Positions 25,535 through 34,932 of a stretch of 64,000 bases of DNA are shown piece by piece. The notes beneath the pieces were generated by a model, which saw only the letters and a program-made list of their open reading frames with translations, was not told where the DNA came from and searched no databases. The stretch spans positions 496,001 through 560,000 of the forward strand of contig NZ_NPKO01000005.1 of the NCBI RefSeq assembly GCF_008329605.1, written 5' to 3'. Every line of letters begins with the position of its first letter. Position 1 is the stretch's first letter. This DNA is from Mycolicibacterium sp. P9-64 (GTDB taxonomy: Bacteria > Actinomycetota > Actinomycetes > Mycobacteriales > Mycobacteriaceae). The position numbers and the translations under genes were made by a program.

Positions 25535-26164
25535 GTGCAAACCCCGCTCCATGTGCCCCCGAGCGCACCGGCGCGGCTGGTGGTGCTGGCCTCTGGCACC
25601 GGTTCATTGCTCCAGTCCTTGTTGACGGCTGCGGTCGGCGACTACCCGGCACGGGTCGTTGCGGTGGGTACGGACCGCGCCTGCCCCGCTCTGGACATCG
25701 CAGCTGCGGCGTCGGTGCCCGGTTACACGGTTCGGCTCGGTGACTACCCCGACCGGGCCGCGTGGGACCGCGCCATCGCCGACGCGACGGCCGAGCACCG
25801 GCCCGACCTGGTGGTGTCGGCGGGCTTCATGAAGATCCTTGGGCAGGAGTTCCTTTCCCGATTCCTCGGCAGAGTGGTCAACACCCATCCGGCCTTGCTG
25901 CCCGCCTTCGCTGGGGCGCACGCGGTGCCAGAGGCGCTCGCCTATGGCGTACGGGTCACCGGCTGCACGGTGCACCTGGTGGACGAGGGCATGGACACCG
26001 GGCCGATCCTGGCGCAGGAGGCGGTGCCCGTGCTCGACGGTGACGACGAAGCCAGCCTGCACGAGCGGATCAAGGTCGTCGAACGAAGTTTGTTGGTGGA
26101 TGTACTCGCTGCGATGGCAACACGCGGTGTGACGTGGACGGGACGAAAGGCGGCCATGGGATGA
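25535..26164 (+). CDS. purN: Phosphoribosylglycinamide formyltransferase
   Basis: GAR transformylase, the third step of de novo purine synthesis; transfers formyl from 10-formyl-THF. 209 residues. Substrate loop ASGTGSLLQ, catalytic NTHPALLPAFAGAHAV with the Asn-His pair, and EGMDTGPILAQE with the catalytic Asp. The GTG at 25535 lies 10 bases after perM. Its stop overlaps the purH ATG (ATGA), so the two purine enzymes are made together. Confidence 0.95.
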   Translation: MQTPLHVPPSAPARLVVLASGTGSLLQSLLTAAVGDYPARVVAVGTDRACPALDIAAAASVPGYTVRLGDYPDRAAWDRAIADATAEHRPDLVVSAGFMKILGQEFLSRFLGRVVNTHPALLPAFAGAHAVPEALAYGVRVTGCTVHLVDEGMDTGPILAQEAVPVLDGDDEASLHERIKVVERSLLVDVLAAMATRGVTWTGRKAAMG

Positions 26165-27750
26165 CTGGGCTCGAGGGACAGCCAGATGGGCGACGCCCGA
26201 TTCGGCGCGCACTGATCAGCGTCTACGACAAGACGGGTCTTGCCGATCTCGCGCGTGGGCTGCACGATGCGGGCGTGGCCATCGTGTCCACCGGATCGAC
26301 GGCGAAGACCATTGCGGCGGGCGGTGTTCCGGTGACTGCGGTCGAGGACGTCACCGGCTTCCCCGAGGTTCTCGACGGCAGGGTGAAGACGTTGCACCCA
26401 CGGGTGCACGCCGGTCTGCTGGCCGATACCCGCAAGCCCGAGCACCTCGCCGCGCTCGAGGAACTCGGCGTCGCCGCGTTCGAACTGGTGGTAGTCAACC
26501 TGTACCCGTTCACCGAGACGGTCGACTCCGGCGCCAGCGAGGACGAGTGCGTCGAGCAGATCGACATCGGTGGACCGTCGATGGTGCGCGCCGCTGCCAA
26601 GAACCATCCCAGTGTCGCCGTCGTCGTCGATCCGCTCGGCTATGACGGTGTGCTGGCCGCGGTTCGAGCGGGTGGCTTCACGCTCGCCGAGCGAAAGAGG
26701 CTGGCGTCGTTGGCCTTCCGGCACACTGCCGAATACGACGTCGCGGTGGCCACCTGGATGGGTTCGACGCTGGCCCCCGAAGGGTCCGATGCGTTGCCGT
26801 CGTTGCCGCAGTGGTTCGGCGGCACCTGGCGACGCTCGGCGGTCCTGCGATACGGCGAGAACCCGCACCAGAGCGCCGCGCTGTACACCGACGACAGCGC
26901 ATGGCCCGGCCTGGCGCAGGCCGAGCAGCTGCACGGCAAGGAGATGTCCTACAACAACTTCACCGACGCCGACGCGGCGTGGCGGGCTGCCTTCGACCAC
27001 GAGGACACCTGCGTCGCGATCATCAAGCACGCCAACCCGTGCGGTATCGCCGTCTCGTCGGTGTCGGTTGCCGATGCGCATCGCAAGGCCCACGAATGCG
27101 ATCCGCTGAGTGCGTTCGGCGGCGTCATCGCGGCCAACACGACCGTCAGCGTCGAGATGGCCGAGACGGTGGCCGACATCTTCACCGAGGTCATCATCGC
27201 CCCCGCCTACGAGCCGGGTGCCGTCGACATCCTGGCCCGCAAGAAGAACATTCGGGTCTTGGTCGCGGCCGAGCCGTTGGCCGGCGGCACCGAGTTCCGC
27301 CAGGTCAGCGGGGGGCTGTTGGTTCAGGAGCGCGACGCCATCGACGCCGAGGGCGACGATCCGAACAACTGGACCCTGGCCACCGGCACACCCGCCGATC
27401 CCGACACCCTCGCCGATCTGGTGTTCGCATGGCGGACTTGCCGCGCGGTGAAGTCGAACGCGATCGTGATCGCCAAGGACGGCGCGACGGTCGGCGTCGG
27501 CATGGGTCAGGTCAACCGCGTCGACGCGGCACGGCTGGCCGTCGAACGGGCAGGTGACCGGGTGCCCGGTTCCGTCGCCTCGTCCGATGCGTTCTTCCCG
27601 TTCCCGGACGGGCTGGAGACACTCGCCGCGGCAGGCGTGAAGGCGATCGTCCACCCGGGCGGGTCGATGCGCGACGACGTCGTCACCGAAGCCGCAGCGG
27701 CAGCCGGGATCACGCTGTATCTCACCGGGGCGCGACACTTCGCGCACTGA
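26161..27750 (+). CDS. purH: Bifunctional AICAR formyltransferase/IMP cyclohydrolase
   Basis: Last two steps to IMP. 529 residues. The N-terminal MGS-like cyclohydrolase domain (to about 200) has RRALISVYDKTGLADLA, STGSTAKTI and RVKTLHPRVHAGLL. The C-terminal transformylase has RYGENPHQSAALY, CVAIIKHANPCGIA with the catalytic Lys-His, and SDAFFPFPDGLE. The ATG at 26161 overlaps the purN stop. An in-frame codon at 26134 lies within purN and is not used. A hairpin follows the stop. In this genome the backbone is interrupted right after this gene. Confidence 0.97.
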   Translation: MTGLEGQPDGRRPIRRALISVYDKTGLADLARGLHDAGVAIVSTGSTAKTIAAGGVPVTAVEDVTGFPEVLDGRVKTLHPRVHAGLLADTRKPEHLAALEELGVAAFELVVVNLYPFTETVDSGASEDECVEQIDIGGPSMVRAAAKNHPSVAVVVDPLGYDGVLAAVRAGGFTLAERKRLASLAFRHTAEYDVAVATWMGSTLAPEGSDALPSLPQWFGGTWRRSAVLRYGENPHQSAALYTDDSAWPGLAQAEQLHGKEMSYNNFTDADAAWRAAFDHEDTCVAIIKHANPCGIAVSSVSVADAHRKAHECDPLSAFGGVIAANTTVSVEMAETVADIFTEVIIAPAYEPGAVDILARKKNIRVLVAAEPLAGGTEFRQVSGGLLVQERDAIDAEGDDPNNWTLATGTPADPDTLADLVFAWRTCRAVKSNAIVIAKDGATVGVGMGQVNRVDAARLAVERAGDRVPGSVASSDAFFPFPDGLETLAAAGVKAIVHPGGSMRDDVVTEAAAAAGITLYLTGARHFAH

Positions 27751-27758
27751 CGAGCTCG

Positions 27759-27781
27759 TCCGTCGCAGCAGCAGCGACGGA
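27759..27781 (+). terminator. Hairpin terminator after purH
   Basis: TCCGTCGC (27759-27766) and GCGACGGA (27774-27781) form a perfect 8-bp stem around AGCAGCA, eight bases after the purH stop. There is no U-tract, which is common for mycobacterial terminators. Confidence 0.6.
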
Positions 27782-27853
27782 TCAAGCAGACCCCACGACG
27801 ACGAAGAAGCCCGGCCGCAACGGCGGGAGTAAGTGTCCGCTGGGCGGACGTGC

Positions 27854-28273
27854 TCAGGATGCTTCGGGATAGGCTGCCGTGGCGCGTATTTCGACAAGCA
27901 GCCCGGGGCTCGCAAGTCCGCTGACGCCGATCAGTGTCCACGTGGGATACGGCGGGGAGATCAGGCGTGCCTTGGCTTCGGCGAAACCAGACAAGTGCTC
28001 GTGGATGTCGACGTGGTAGCTCGTGACATCGATGAGCGCCGACAGATCGAGTCCTTCGAGCCGCAGGATTTCCTCGATTCTCCGGATGGCGATCTCGGTC
28101 TGTTCCACCATGTCGTCCGGGATCGTGCCGTCGGCCCGTCGACCGATGGTGCCGGCGATGAAGAGATGTCCGTGTGAGCGGACCGCCGGGGAGTAGCCGA
28201 AGCTGGCGAATGCGCTTACGGTCTTGCCGAAGACTTCGGAGTCTTCGGGGACCTCGACGGTGTGGATGGGCAT
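27854..28273 (-). CDS. RidA-family protein lacking the catalytic arginine
   Basis: 139 residues of the YjgF/YER057c/UK114 fold, a trimer in the cytosol. Segments SPAVRSHGHLFIAGTIGRRA and DVTSYHVDIHEHLSGFAEAK are typical. At the place of the imine-deaminase Arg (normally P-x-R before the last strand) it reads PPYPTWTLIGVSGL, so it should not deaminate 2-aminoacrylate like true RidA. It rather belongs to the Arg-less Rid groups that sit in catabolic operons. The ATG at 28273 has AAAGGAA upstream. It lies downstream of the thiolase/SDR genes on the same strand. Confidence 0.88.
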   Translation of the reverse strand: MPIHTVEVPEDSEVFGKTVSAFASFGYSPAVRSHGHLFIAGTIGRRADGTIPDDMVEQTEIAIRRIEEILRLEGLDLSALIDVTSYHVDIHEHLSGFAEAKARLISPPYPTWTLIGVSGLASPGLLVEIRATAAYPEAS

Positions 28274-28518
28274 TGCGCGAATTCCTTTCGTGTGGCCGAA
28301 ATAACGGTCGCTTGCCGCCTCGTGCGTGGTGCCAGCATGCCCACCAATCATTCTCGAAGAGCACCAGGCGGGCGATGGGCAGAACTGACGAAGTTCGACA
28401 GGATACTGTCACGCCTGCCAGCGGGCCGTGGGCTGCGGCCGACTGGCTCGCGCTGGCGCGAACCGCGCGACTCGAACCGACGCGACCGCTGCGCGCTGAT
28501 GCCTTCGGCCTGGCGGAA

Positions 28519-29733
28519 TCAGGACAGGCGTTCGAGGATCATGGCCATGCCTTGACCGCCGCCGACGCACATCGTTTCTAGGCCGAATTGCTTGTCGTGG
28601 AACACCATTGAGTTGATGAGCGTGCTGGTGATACGGGCGCCGGTCATGCCGAAGGGATGGCCCAGTGCGATGGCGCCGCCGTTGACGTTGACCCTGTCTT
28701 CGTCGATGCCCAGTTCGCGCATGGAGGGGATGACCTGGGCGGCGAAGGCTTCGTTGATCTCGACCAGATCGATGTCGCCGATGGTCAGGTTGGCGCGTTG
28801 GAGCGCGTGTTTGCTCGCCTGGACGGGTCCGACCCCCATGATCTCCGGTGACAGCGCGGTGACCCCGGTGCTGACGATGCGTGCCAGAGGGGTGATGCCG
28901 AGGGCCGCGGCCTTGGTGTCAGACATGACCACCACCGCCGCGGCACCATCGTTGAGTGGGCAGGCGTTGCCAGCGGTGACGGTTCCATGGCGTCTGAACA
29001 CCGGCGGCAGGGCGGCGACGGCGTCGAGCGTGACGTCGGTGCGAGGGCAGTCGTCGGTGCTCACCTCGCTGCCGTCCGGCAGCAATACGGGGGCGATGTC
29101 ACGCGCCCAGAAGCCGTACGCGACAGCCGCTTCGGCGCGTCTCTGGCTGCGCACGGCAAAGGCGTCTTGTTCGGCACGGCTGACCCCCTTGACCTGGGCC
29201 ACGTTCTCGGCGGTTTGCCCCATCGCGATGTACACGTCTGGCAGCTGATTTTCGGCTCGCGGATCGGTCCATTGGCGGCTGTCGTGGGCTCGGGCCACGG
29301 TACGAGACTGCGCTTCGGAGAAGGTGGGGTTCTGGCCTTCGGGGTTGTCAGATGTGCCATTGAAGTAGCGGCTGACGGTCTCGACGCCGGCGGAGATGAA
29401 GACGTCACCTTCACCGGCGCGGATGGCGTGCAGTGCCATCCGGGTTGTCTGCAAGCTACTGGAGCAGTACCGGTTGACGGTGACGCCGGGAAGGTGATCG
29501 AAGCCGGCCAGGACGGCCACCGCCCGTGCGAGGTTGTTTCCGGATTCGCCTGCGGGTTGCCCGACGCCGAGCATCAGGTCGTCGATCTGGGTGGGATCGA
29601 GTTCGGGGATCTTGGCCAGTGCAGCGAGCACGGCGTGAGTGGCGAGGTCGTCAGCGCGGAGGTCTTTGAGGGATCCTTTGACGGCACGTCCGATCGGGGT
29701 GCGCGCGGTGGACACGATGACGGCTTCGGGCAT
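28519..29733 (-). CDS. Acetyl-CoA C-acyltransferase (thiolase)
   Basis: 404 residues with the full catalytic set: nucleophile in VNRYCSSSLQTT (about residue 88), NGGAIALGHPFGMTGAR (His), and CVGGGQGMAMI (second Cys). It cleaves 3-ketoacyl-CoA in beta-oxidation or condenses acetyl-CoA. The ATG at 29733 has AGGAG eight bases upstream. The frame continues to 30288 through the SDR gene but that part is not protein-like. It is probably the degradative thiolase of the adjacent FadD/SDR set. Confidence 0.94.
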   Translation of the reverse strand: MPEAVIVSTARTPIGRAVKGSLKDLRADDLATHAVLAALAKIPELDPTQIDDLMLGVGQPAGESGNNLARAVAVLAGFDHLPGVTVNRYCSSSLQTTRMALHAIRAGEGDVFISAGVETVSRYFNGTSDNPEGQNPTFSEAQSRTVARAHDSRQWTDPRAENQLPDVYIAMGQTAENVAQVKGVSRAEQDAFAVRSQRRAEAAVAYGFWARDIAPVLLPDGSEVSTDDCPRTDVTLDAVAALPPVFRRHGTVTAGNACPLNDGAAAVVVMSDTKAAALGITPLARIVSTGVTALSPEIMGVGPVQASKHALQRANLTIGDIDLVEINEAFAAQVIPSMRELGIDEDRVNVNGGAIALGHPFGMTGARITSTLINSMVFHDKQFGLETMCVGGGQGMAMILERLS

Positions 29734-29795
29734 GCCGGTACTCCTGTGATGGTGGGACGGGGCTGTTGGTGAGATAGGTTGTCGGACTGCGGGAG

Positions 29796-30626
29796 TCAAG
29801 TCTTGGCGCCACTGAATCCGCCGTCGACGGGTAGCACGGCCGCGGTGACGAACGCACCAGCTGCCGAGGAGAGAAATCTGACGGCCCCGACGATGTCGTC
29901 GGGCTGGCCGTAGCGTCCGAGCGGAACGGTGTCGAGCAGTTGGGTCTCCTGCGCGGGGTCGGCGGCGACGTGGCCGAGCATGTCGGTACGGAATGGCCCG
30001 GGAGCGACGGCGTTGACGGTGATGCTCTCGGGTGCCAGGCGGCCGGCGAGGTGGCGGGTGAGCATGTGCAGTCCGGCCTTGCTTGCGCTGTAGGAGTAGT
30101 TCTCCCAGCGGGGTGCGACGAGCCCGTCGACGCTGCCGATGTTGATGATGCGGGCGGGACGGTGGGGGCGGGCGCAGGCGCGAAGCAGCGGGAGCAATCC
30201 GACGATGATGCCGAAGGGGGAGACGAGATTGGTGTTGAGCACCTTGCTCCAGCCGGCGAGCGGGTAGTCCTCCAGCGGGGCTCCCCACGTGGTGCCCGCA
30301 TTGTTGATCAGGATGTCGATGTGCTCGTGGCGATCGGCGACGGAGTTGACGAGGTGGTCGACGCCGGCAGGCGTTGACAGGTCGGCGCTAACGTAGCCAC
30401 AGCGACCTGAGCTACCGAGAAGCTTTGCCTCGCTGGTGATCTGGTCTGCCGTAGCGCGGCATTGTTCGACATCTCGGCTGGTGATGATCACCTCGGCGCC
30501 GTCGGCGACGAGGCCGCGGGCGATCATCGCGCCGATACCCCGGGATCCTCCGGTCACGACGGCGATGCTGCCGTTGACCGAGAACAGGGTGTCGTGGTCG
30601 GCTAGTGGTTGGGTGCCAAGGTCCAT
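29796..30626 (-). CDS. Short-chain dehydrogenase/reductase
   Basis: 276 residues of classical SDR. Cofactor loop TGGSRGIGAMIARG (about residues 25-38), SRD after the second strand suggesting NADP(H) preference, NNAG, active site Ser in NIGSVDG and YSASK (Tyr and Lys), and C-terminal PVDGGFSG. Likely acts on a hydroxyacyl or steroid-like substrate together with the thiolase gene 62 bases downstream. The start is the ATG at 30626; the preceding 96 bases separate it from the AraC gene. Confidence 0.93.
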   Translation of the reverse strand: MDLGTQPLADHDTLFSVNGSIAVVTGGSRGIGAMIARGLVADGAEVIITSRDVEQCRATADQITSEAKLLGSSGRCGYVSADLSTPAGVDHLVNSVADRHEHIDILINNAGTTWGAPLEDYPLAGWSKVLNTNLVSPFGIIVGLLPLLRACARPHRPARIINIGSVDGLVAPRWENYSYSASKAGLHMLTRHLAGRLAPESITVNAVAPGPFRTDMLGHVAADPAQETQLLDTVPLGRYGQPDDIVGAVRFLSSAAGAFVTAAVLPVDGGFSGAKT

Positions 30627-30722
30627 GCCTCGACGGTAGGAGACGATCCGAGGTGTGATCTTGGGGTTGGACGCACGGATGTTGTTGTGCGCGCAGGTGT
30701 CAAGGACTGCTGGCAGGCGAGG

Positions 30723-31664
30723 TCAGCGGGATGCGCGGGTGTCCGATGGTCGCTCTCCGAAGCTGCGGTGGTAGGCGTTGCTGAAGGTGCTCAGGTCCCC
30801 GAACCCGGAGGAGTAGGCGATCTGGGTGATGCTGTGGGCGTGCCACCCGGGATCCTGCAGGCGTAGTCGCGCCAGCGCAAGCCGTTCCTCGCGGATCAAG
30901 TCCGAGGGTGTCGTGCCGACCCGTTGCAGTTGGTTTTGGATGTGGCGCAGTGACCAGCCGAGGCCGGCGGCGATCCCTGAGCCCGTAAGTGCCGGATCGT
31001 GGGCGTTGCCGTGGACGTAGCGGCGGATTGATTGCACCAGTGCGTCGCCGGGCATGCTGTCTGGCGACGCGGTGAGGTCGTTGTAGGCGATCGCGATGAG
31101 GTCGACGATGCGGTCCATTACGGCGTCGAACGCGAACCCGTCGAGCTGGTCGCGTTCCCCGCGGACACTGCGGAGCTGATCGACGACGATGCGCCCGAGA
31201 CCCCGTCTCCCGTCGAGGGAAATGGGGCGACTGTTGATCGGCCGGGCCAGCCGAGAATCGAGGTATTCGCGAGAGATGACGAGGGCGACCGCGGAGACGT
31301 TGTCGCCGTGGCGCATGTCCATGGCGGCGTCGAGGGAGGTCAACGTCATGGTGTGTGGGACGGCGACGATGTCGCTGTCGCCTTGGGTCAGTTGCAGGTG
31401 CCCGTGGACCGGGATGAGCAGCTCATACGCTTCGTGCGGGGATCGACGTATCTGGGAGGAATCCCGGGTCAGTGTTTCGGCGTCACCCCACCACCGGACC
31501 AGCCGGTACCGGCCTGACTCTTGATATTCGATGCGTCCGCAGTAGTCGTCGGCCAGGGTGAACGACATCGGACAGTGGATCTCGGATACCCGGTCTCGCC
31601 ACCAGTCACTGCGCTCCCGAGTGCCCAGATCCTGGGTGCTCAGGGTGTGCACGGTGTAACTCAT
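30723..31664 (-). CDS. AraC/XylS-family transcriptional regulator
   Basis: 313 residues. The N-terminal part (about 10-190) fits the AraC-binding-like domain of the NphR/AraC_binding_2 group (CPMSFTLADDYCGRIEY, IPVHGHLQLTQGDSDIV). The C-terminal two-HTH module follows: ALTGSGIAAGLGWSLRHIQN and then SITQIAYSSGFGDLSTFSNA with the final RSFGERPSD. It is central to a minus-strand lipid-type gene set. The element at 31776, repeated exactly in its fixed bases before the deacetylase gene, is a candidate own binding site. Confidence 0.9.
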   Translation of the reverse strand: MSYTVHTLSTQDLGTRERSDWWRDRVSEIHCPMSFTLADDYCGRIEYQESGRYRLVRWWGDAETLTRDSSQIRRSPHEAYELLIPVHGHLQLTQGDSDIVAVPHTMTLTSLDAAMDMRHGDNVSAVALVISREYLDSRLARPINSRPISLDGRRGLGRIVVDQLRSVRGERDQLDGFAFDAVMDRIVDLIAIAYNDLTASPDSMPGDALVQSIRRYVHGNAHDPALTGSGIAAGLGWSLRHIQNQLQRVGTTPSDLIREERLALARLRLQDPGWHAHSITQIAYSSGFGDLSTFSNAYHRSFGERPSDTRASR

Positions 31665-31775
31665 GTCGGAACGTCGCTTCCTCGGGGTAGCGGGCCGTCG
31701 CCGGTGGTCAAGAGGGCTTGCACCGGCATGTCGACGATTGCCGGGTCACCTCGCGGCGACCGTATTCACGGTAAG

Positions 31776-31801
31776 AATGTGACCTGGGCCACGTCTTGGC
31801 C
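31776..31801 (-). promoter_or_regulatory. Bipartite element upstream of the araC-type gene, copy A
   Basis: Read in the direction of the gene: GGCCAAGACGT-N8-TCACATT. All 18 fixed bases and the 8-base spacing are identical in copy B at 35963-35988. It lies 112 bases before the ATG at 31664. It is probably a regulator site; the AraC product is the natural candidate. Confidence 0.65.
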
Positions 31802-31881
31802 GTGGGCGAAGTCTACCTTTCACCGCGCGCATACCCGAAGGCTTGCCAACGGCATCCGGTGCGGCGACCGACGTGGGCGGG

Positions 31882-33282
31882 TCAGACCAGCGGCGGACGC
31901 TGCCCGCAGGTGGGCGCGGTGGGTATCCCGTTGAATCGATCGGCGATCCACTCCATGCTCCTCTCGCCGTCGACGAAGACGGGCAGCATGGAGTTGATGT
32001 CCAGCTTGTTGAACAGCGGTGGTTGCTCGTTGGTCCACAGCGTCACGTCGGCGCCCATTGCGCACCAGTCGGCCGCCGTTTGTTCGACCGCGGAGTAGGG
32101 GTCGAAGGGATCCCAACGGTTGTGCGTCAGATAGACAGGGCCAGTGGGTTTGACGTTGCCGATCCGTTGAGCCCACAGCAGGGACTTGAAGGGTTCGGCG
32201 GCGGCGGTGGCGAATATGTCTTGTTTGAACCAGAACTGGATGTGGCGGAACATGTAGTCGATTCCGGTCTGCAGCAGACATTGGCGTCCGGTGTTGGTCA
32301 GCATTTCCGCACCGCGCGGGGTGAGTGCGTCCCAGATCGGCTGCTCGGTAGCGGGGTAGGACGCCATGATCCCGCGCAGGACATAGCCGAGGATGCCGGC
32401 CAGGAAGTTGCCGTCCATGGCGGGCAGGACCGCGGCGATATCCGTCGGTGCGGCGGCCGCGTAAGTGCCGACGACGTGCAGATCGGGGCTGTAGCTTGCC
32501 GCCAATTCTGCCGCTGACAGCGCTGCATGTGCACCGGCGAGCCAGCCCCAGAAGACGACCGGACCGTGCGGGTCGAGGGACGTGGCGGGAAGTCTCATCG
32601 CGGCGCGCGCGGCGTCGATCAGTGCGGCGCCACCGGCGTTGCGGTTGAGGAACTGCGGTGACACCGGGGCGTGGACACCCCCGCCGACACCGTCGGTGAT
32701 GACGATGGCGAAGCCTCGGGCCAGCAGGGTCGCCACCCATCCTTCCTCCAGGTTGAACATCACATCAAACCCGGTCTGCAGGGAGGCGTGGATGCCTTGG
32801 TCGAACAGGCGCGACGGGGCACACTGTTCGCCCATGCCGAAGCCCATGACGGCATAGGCGAGCAGGGGCCGCGGGCCGGCGCCCGGCCACGGGACGTGGG
32901 GTTCGATGTAGGTGCCGGTGACGGCTACTGGTTGGCCCTGGGCGTCGGTGCTGCGGTACATGATCCGGGTTCCGGTTCCGACGAACGCTCCGAGCTGTCC
33001 AGAGGGTTCGAGCACCAGTCGCGACGGTTCGGTGCGGATGAGGTCGCCGGGCTGACCGGGCGGCAGCGGATTCGGTGGGGTGTAAAACGGCAGATAGGCG
33101 CTCTCGTCGGCGTGCGCCGCCGGTGGTATCGCCGATCCGTAGGCGGCAAGCATGATGGCCGCGACGATGAGCCCGAACGTGCGGGTGAGGCGCCTCGTCA
33201 GGCGGGGACGGCCGGAGTGTTCCAGGCGCGCAAGGGATCTGGGCACCTGTGCGTCGGCGACCGTGGAGCTGGAAGGAATCAC
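31882..33282 (-). CDS. Secreted LIP-family (PF03583) lipase fold without the catalytic Ser and His
   Basis: 466 residues. A signal or anchor helix (LTRTFGLIVAAIMLAAYGSA, about residues 28-47) with AHADES as the likely cut. The body resembles the alpha/beta-hydrolase lipases of mycobacteria (AYLPFYTPPNPLPPGQPGDL, AYAVMGFGMGEQCAPS, SMEWIADRFNG). The nucleophile elbow, normally GYSQG, reads GWLAG, and the C-terminal NH of the triad reads NSMLP. Catalysis by the usual triad is therefore unlikely, and it may bind lipids. The GTG at 33282 has GGAG about 11 bases upstream. It is downstream of the acyl-CoA synthetase gene. Confidence 0.85.
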   Translation of the reverse strand: MIPSSSTVADAQVPRSLARLEHSGRPRLTRRLTRTFGLIVAAIMLAAYGSAIPPAAHADESAYLPFYTPPNPLPPGQPGDLIRTEPSRLVLEPSGQLGAFVGTGTRIMYRSTDAQGQPVAVTGTYIEPHVPWPGAGPRPLLAYAVMGFGMGEQCAPSRLFDQGIHASLQTGFDVMFNLEEGWVATLLARGFAIVITDGVGGGVHAPVSPQFLNRNAGGAALIDAARAAMRLPATSLDPHGPVVFWGWLAGAHAALSAAELAASYSPDLHVVGTYAAAAPTDIAAVLPAMDGNFLAGILGYVLRGIMASYPATEQPIWDALTPRGAEMLTNTGRQCLLQTGIDYMFRHIQFWFKQDIFATAAAEPFKSLLWAQRIGNVKPTGPVYLTHNRWDPFDPYSAVEQTAADWCAMGADVTLWTNEQPPLFNKLDINSMLPVFVDGERSMEWIADRFNGIPTAPTCGQRPPLV

Positions 33283-33368
33283 GTTGGCTGCTCCGATGAT
33301 GAAGTCTGGGTTGATCAGATTGGTGAGAATGCGGCCGCTGGTCCCGCTGCATCGATGGTGAGGTTGCG

Positions 33369-34883
33369 CTAGGCGATGTCGGCGGTGACCGCGTCTCGCA
33401 GCTGCTGTTTGAGCACCTTGCCTGTGGCGTTGAGGGGGAGTTCGCGGCAGAATTCGACGGTGCGCGGGCATTTGTATACCGCCAGGTGGTCTCGGCACCA
33501 CGCGAGCACGTCCGATTCGGTGAGGGTGGCTCCTGGCCGGATGATCACGAACGCCTTGATCTCCTCGCCGACACGTTCGTCCGGAATCCCCACCACCGCT
33601 GCAAGACTGACCGCCGAATGGGTCATCAGCGCCTCCTCGACTTCGCGAGGATAGACATTGAATCCGCCCCGGACGATGAGATCTTTGGCCCGGTCGACGA
33701 TGTAGTAGTAGCCGTCCTCGTCACGGACGGCGACATCACCGGTGCGCAGCCAGCCGTCGGCGTCAATCGCCTCGGCGGTCGCGGCGGGGCGCCCGAGGTA
33801 TCCCTTCATGACGTTGTGCCCGCGAACGAGGAGTTCACCGCGTTCGCCTTGGCCACATTCGCGGCCGTCGGCACCGAGCAGGCTGAGTTCGACGCCCCAG
33901 ACGGGTATCCCGATGGAGCCGGGCCGGCTCGGCCGGTCGAGGCGGTTGAAGGCCACCACCGGACTGGTTTCGGACAGGCCGTATCCCTCGTGGACGCCTA
34001 TGCCGAAAACGGCCTCGAATCGCTTGAGCAGCTCCACCGGTAGTGCCGCGCCGCCGGATATCGCGACTTTCAGTTGGCTGCCGAGTTCTGCGATGTCGTC
34101 ACGGTTGCCCGCCTCCCCGAGCAGGGCCCAGTACATCGTGGGTACTCCGGCGAAGACCGTGATTTGATGTTCGCGAATGAGGTTCAGTGCGGCGCGCGCC
34201 TCGAATCGGGGTAGCAGCACGAGTGTCCCGCCCTGGCTGAAACCGGCGTTCATCTGCACGGTTTGGGCGAACGAGTGAAACAGTGGCAGGGTCACCAGCT
34301 GCGTCTTGTCGAGGGTGCCGAACAGGCGGTGGCAGGTGAGTGCGTTGAGCACGAGGTTGGCGTGGGTGAGTTCGGCGCCCTTGGGTTTGCCCGTAGTGCC
34401 GCTGGTGTACAGGATGACGGCCGTGTCGGTGGCGTTGGTCGGCACCAGCACGTCCTCGCCGGAGTGTTCCCCGATACGTTCGGCGAGGTCGCCGACCGCG
34501 ACGGAGAATTCACAAGTCGCCACGTCGTCGAAGCCACGCCACGCGTCCTCAGGCAGATGGTCGCCGGCGAAGAAGTAGGCACGGGCACCCGAATCATCAA
34601 GGTGGTATGCGACTTCGGCGCGTTTGAGCATGGTGTTCATCGGGACTACCACCGCTCCGGCCTTGAGGATCCCGTAATAGATGATGGGGAATTCGGTCAC
34701 ATTGGGGACACTCATCGCCACCCGGTCGCCGGAGTTGATCCCGCGGCGGATCAGCAGTGCGGCAACCCGATTGGCCGCGGCGTTGACCTCGTAGTAGGTC
34801 ATCTGACGCACCCCCTCGAGCACTGCTGTCGAGGACGGCCGTTCGTGGGCACTGTCGGTGAGCATGACAGAAAGATTCAGCAC
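33369..34883 (-). CDS. Long/medium-chain acyl-CoA synthetase (FadD family, AMP-forming)
   Basis: 504 residues of the adenylate-forming family. P-loop YTSGTTGKPKGAELTH (about residues 165-180), HSFAQT, EGYGLSETSP, GWLRTGDVA and the A10 lysine in NATGKVLKQQL are all present. It activates a carboxylic acid to its CoA ester. The GTG at 34883 is chosen for AAGGAGT about 9 bases upstream; the frame is open to 35102 but enters the deacetylase gene. Shares a transcript with the deacetylase gene 49 bases upstream. Confidence 0.93.
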   Translation of the reverse strand: MLNLSVMLTDSAHERPSSTAVLEGVRQMTYYEVNAAANRVAALLIRRGINSGDRVAMSVPNVTEFPIIYYGILKAGAVVVPMNTMLKRAEVAYHLDDSGARAYFFAGDHLPEDAWRGFDDVATCEFSVAVGDLAERIGEHSGEDVLVPTNATDTAVILYTSGTTGKPKGAELTHANLVLNALTCHRLFGTLDKTQLVTLPLFHSFAQTVQMNAGFSQGGTLVLLPRFEARAALNLIREHQITVFAGVPTMYWALLGEAGNRDDIAELGSQLKVAISGGAALPVELLKRFEAVFGIGVHEGYGLSETSPVVAFNRLDRPSRPGSIGIPVWGVELSLLGADGRECGQGERGELLVRGHNVMKGYLGRPAATAEAIDADGWLRTGDVAVRDEDGYYYIVDRAKDLIVRGGFNVYPREVEEALMTHSAVSLAAVVGIPDERVGEEIKAFVIIRPGATLTESDVLAWCRDHLAVYKCPRTVEFCRELPLNATGKVLKQQLRDAVTADIA

Positions 34884-34932
34884 GAGGTTTGGACTCCTTG
34901 TTTTGCGGTGGTGGCCCTTGCGCAGCAGATGA

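Noticed and set aside
25942..27915. A 657-codon open frame on the minus strand across purH
   Set aside because: It is a shadow of purH in a GC-rich genome; the translation has no recognisable domain.
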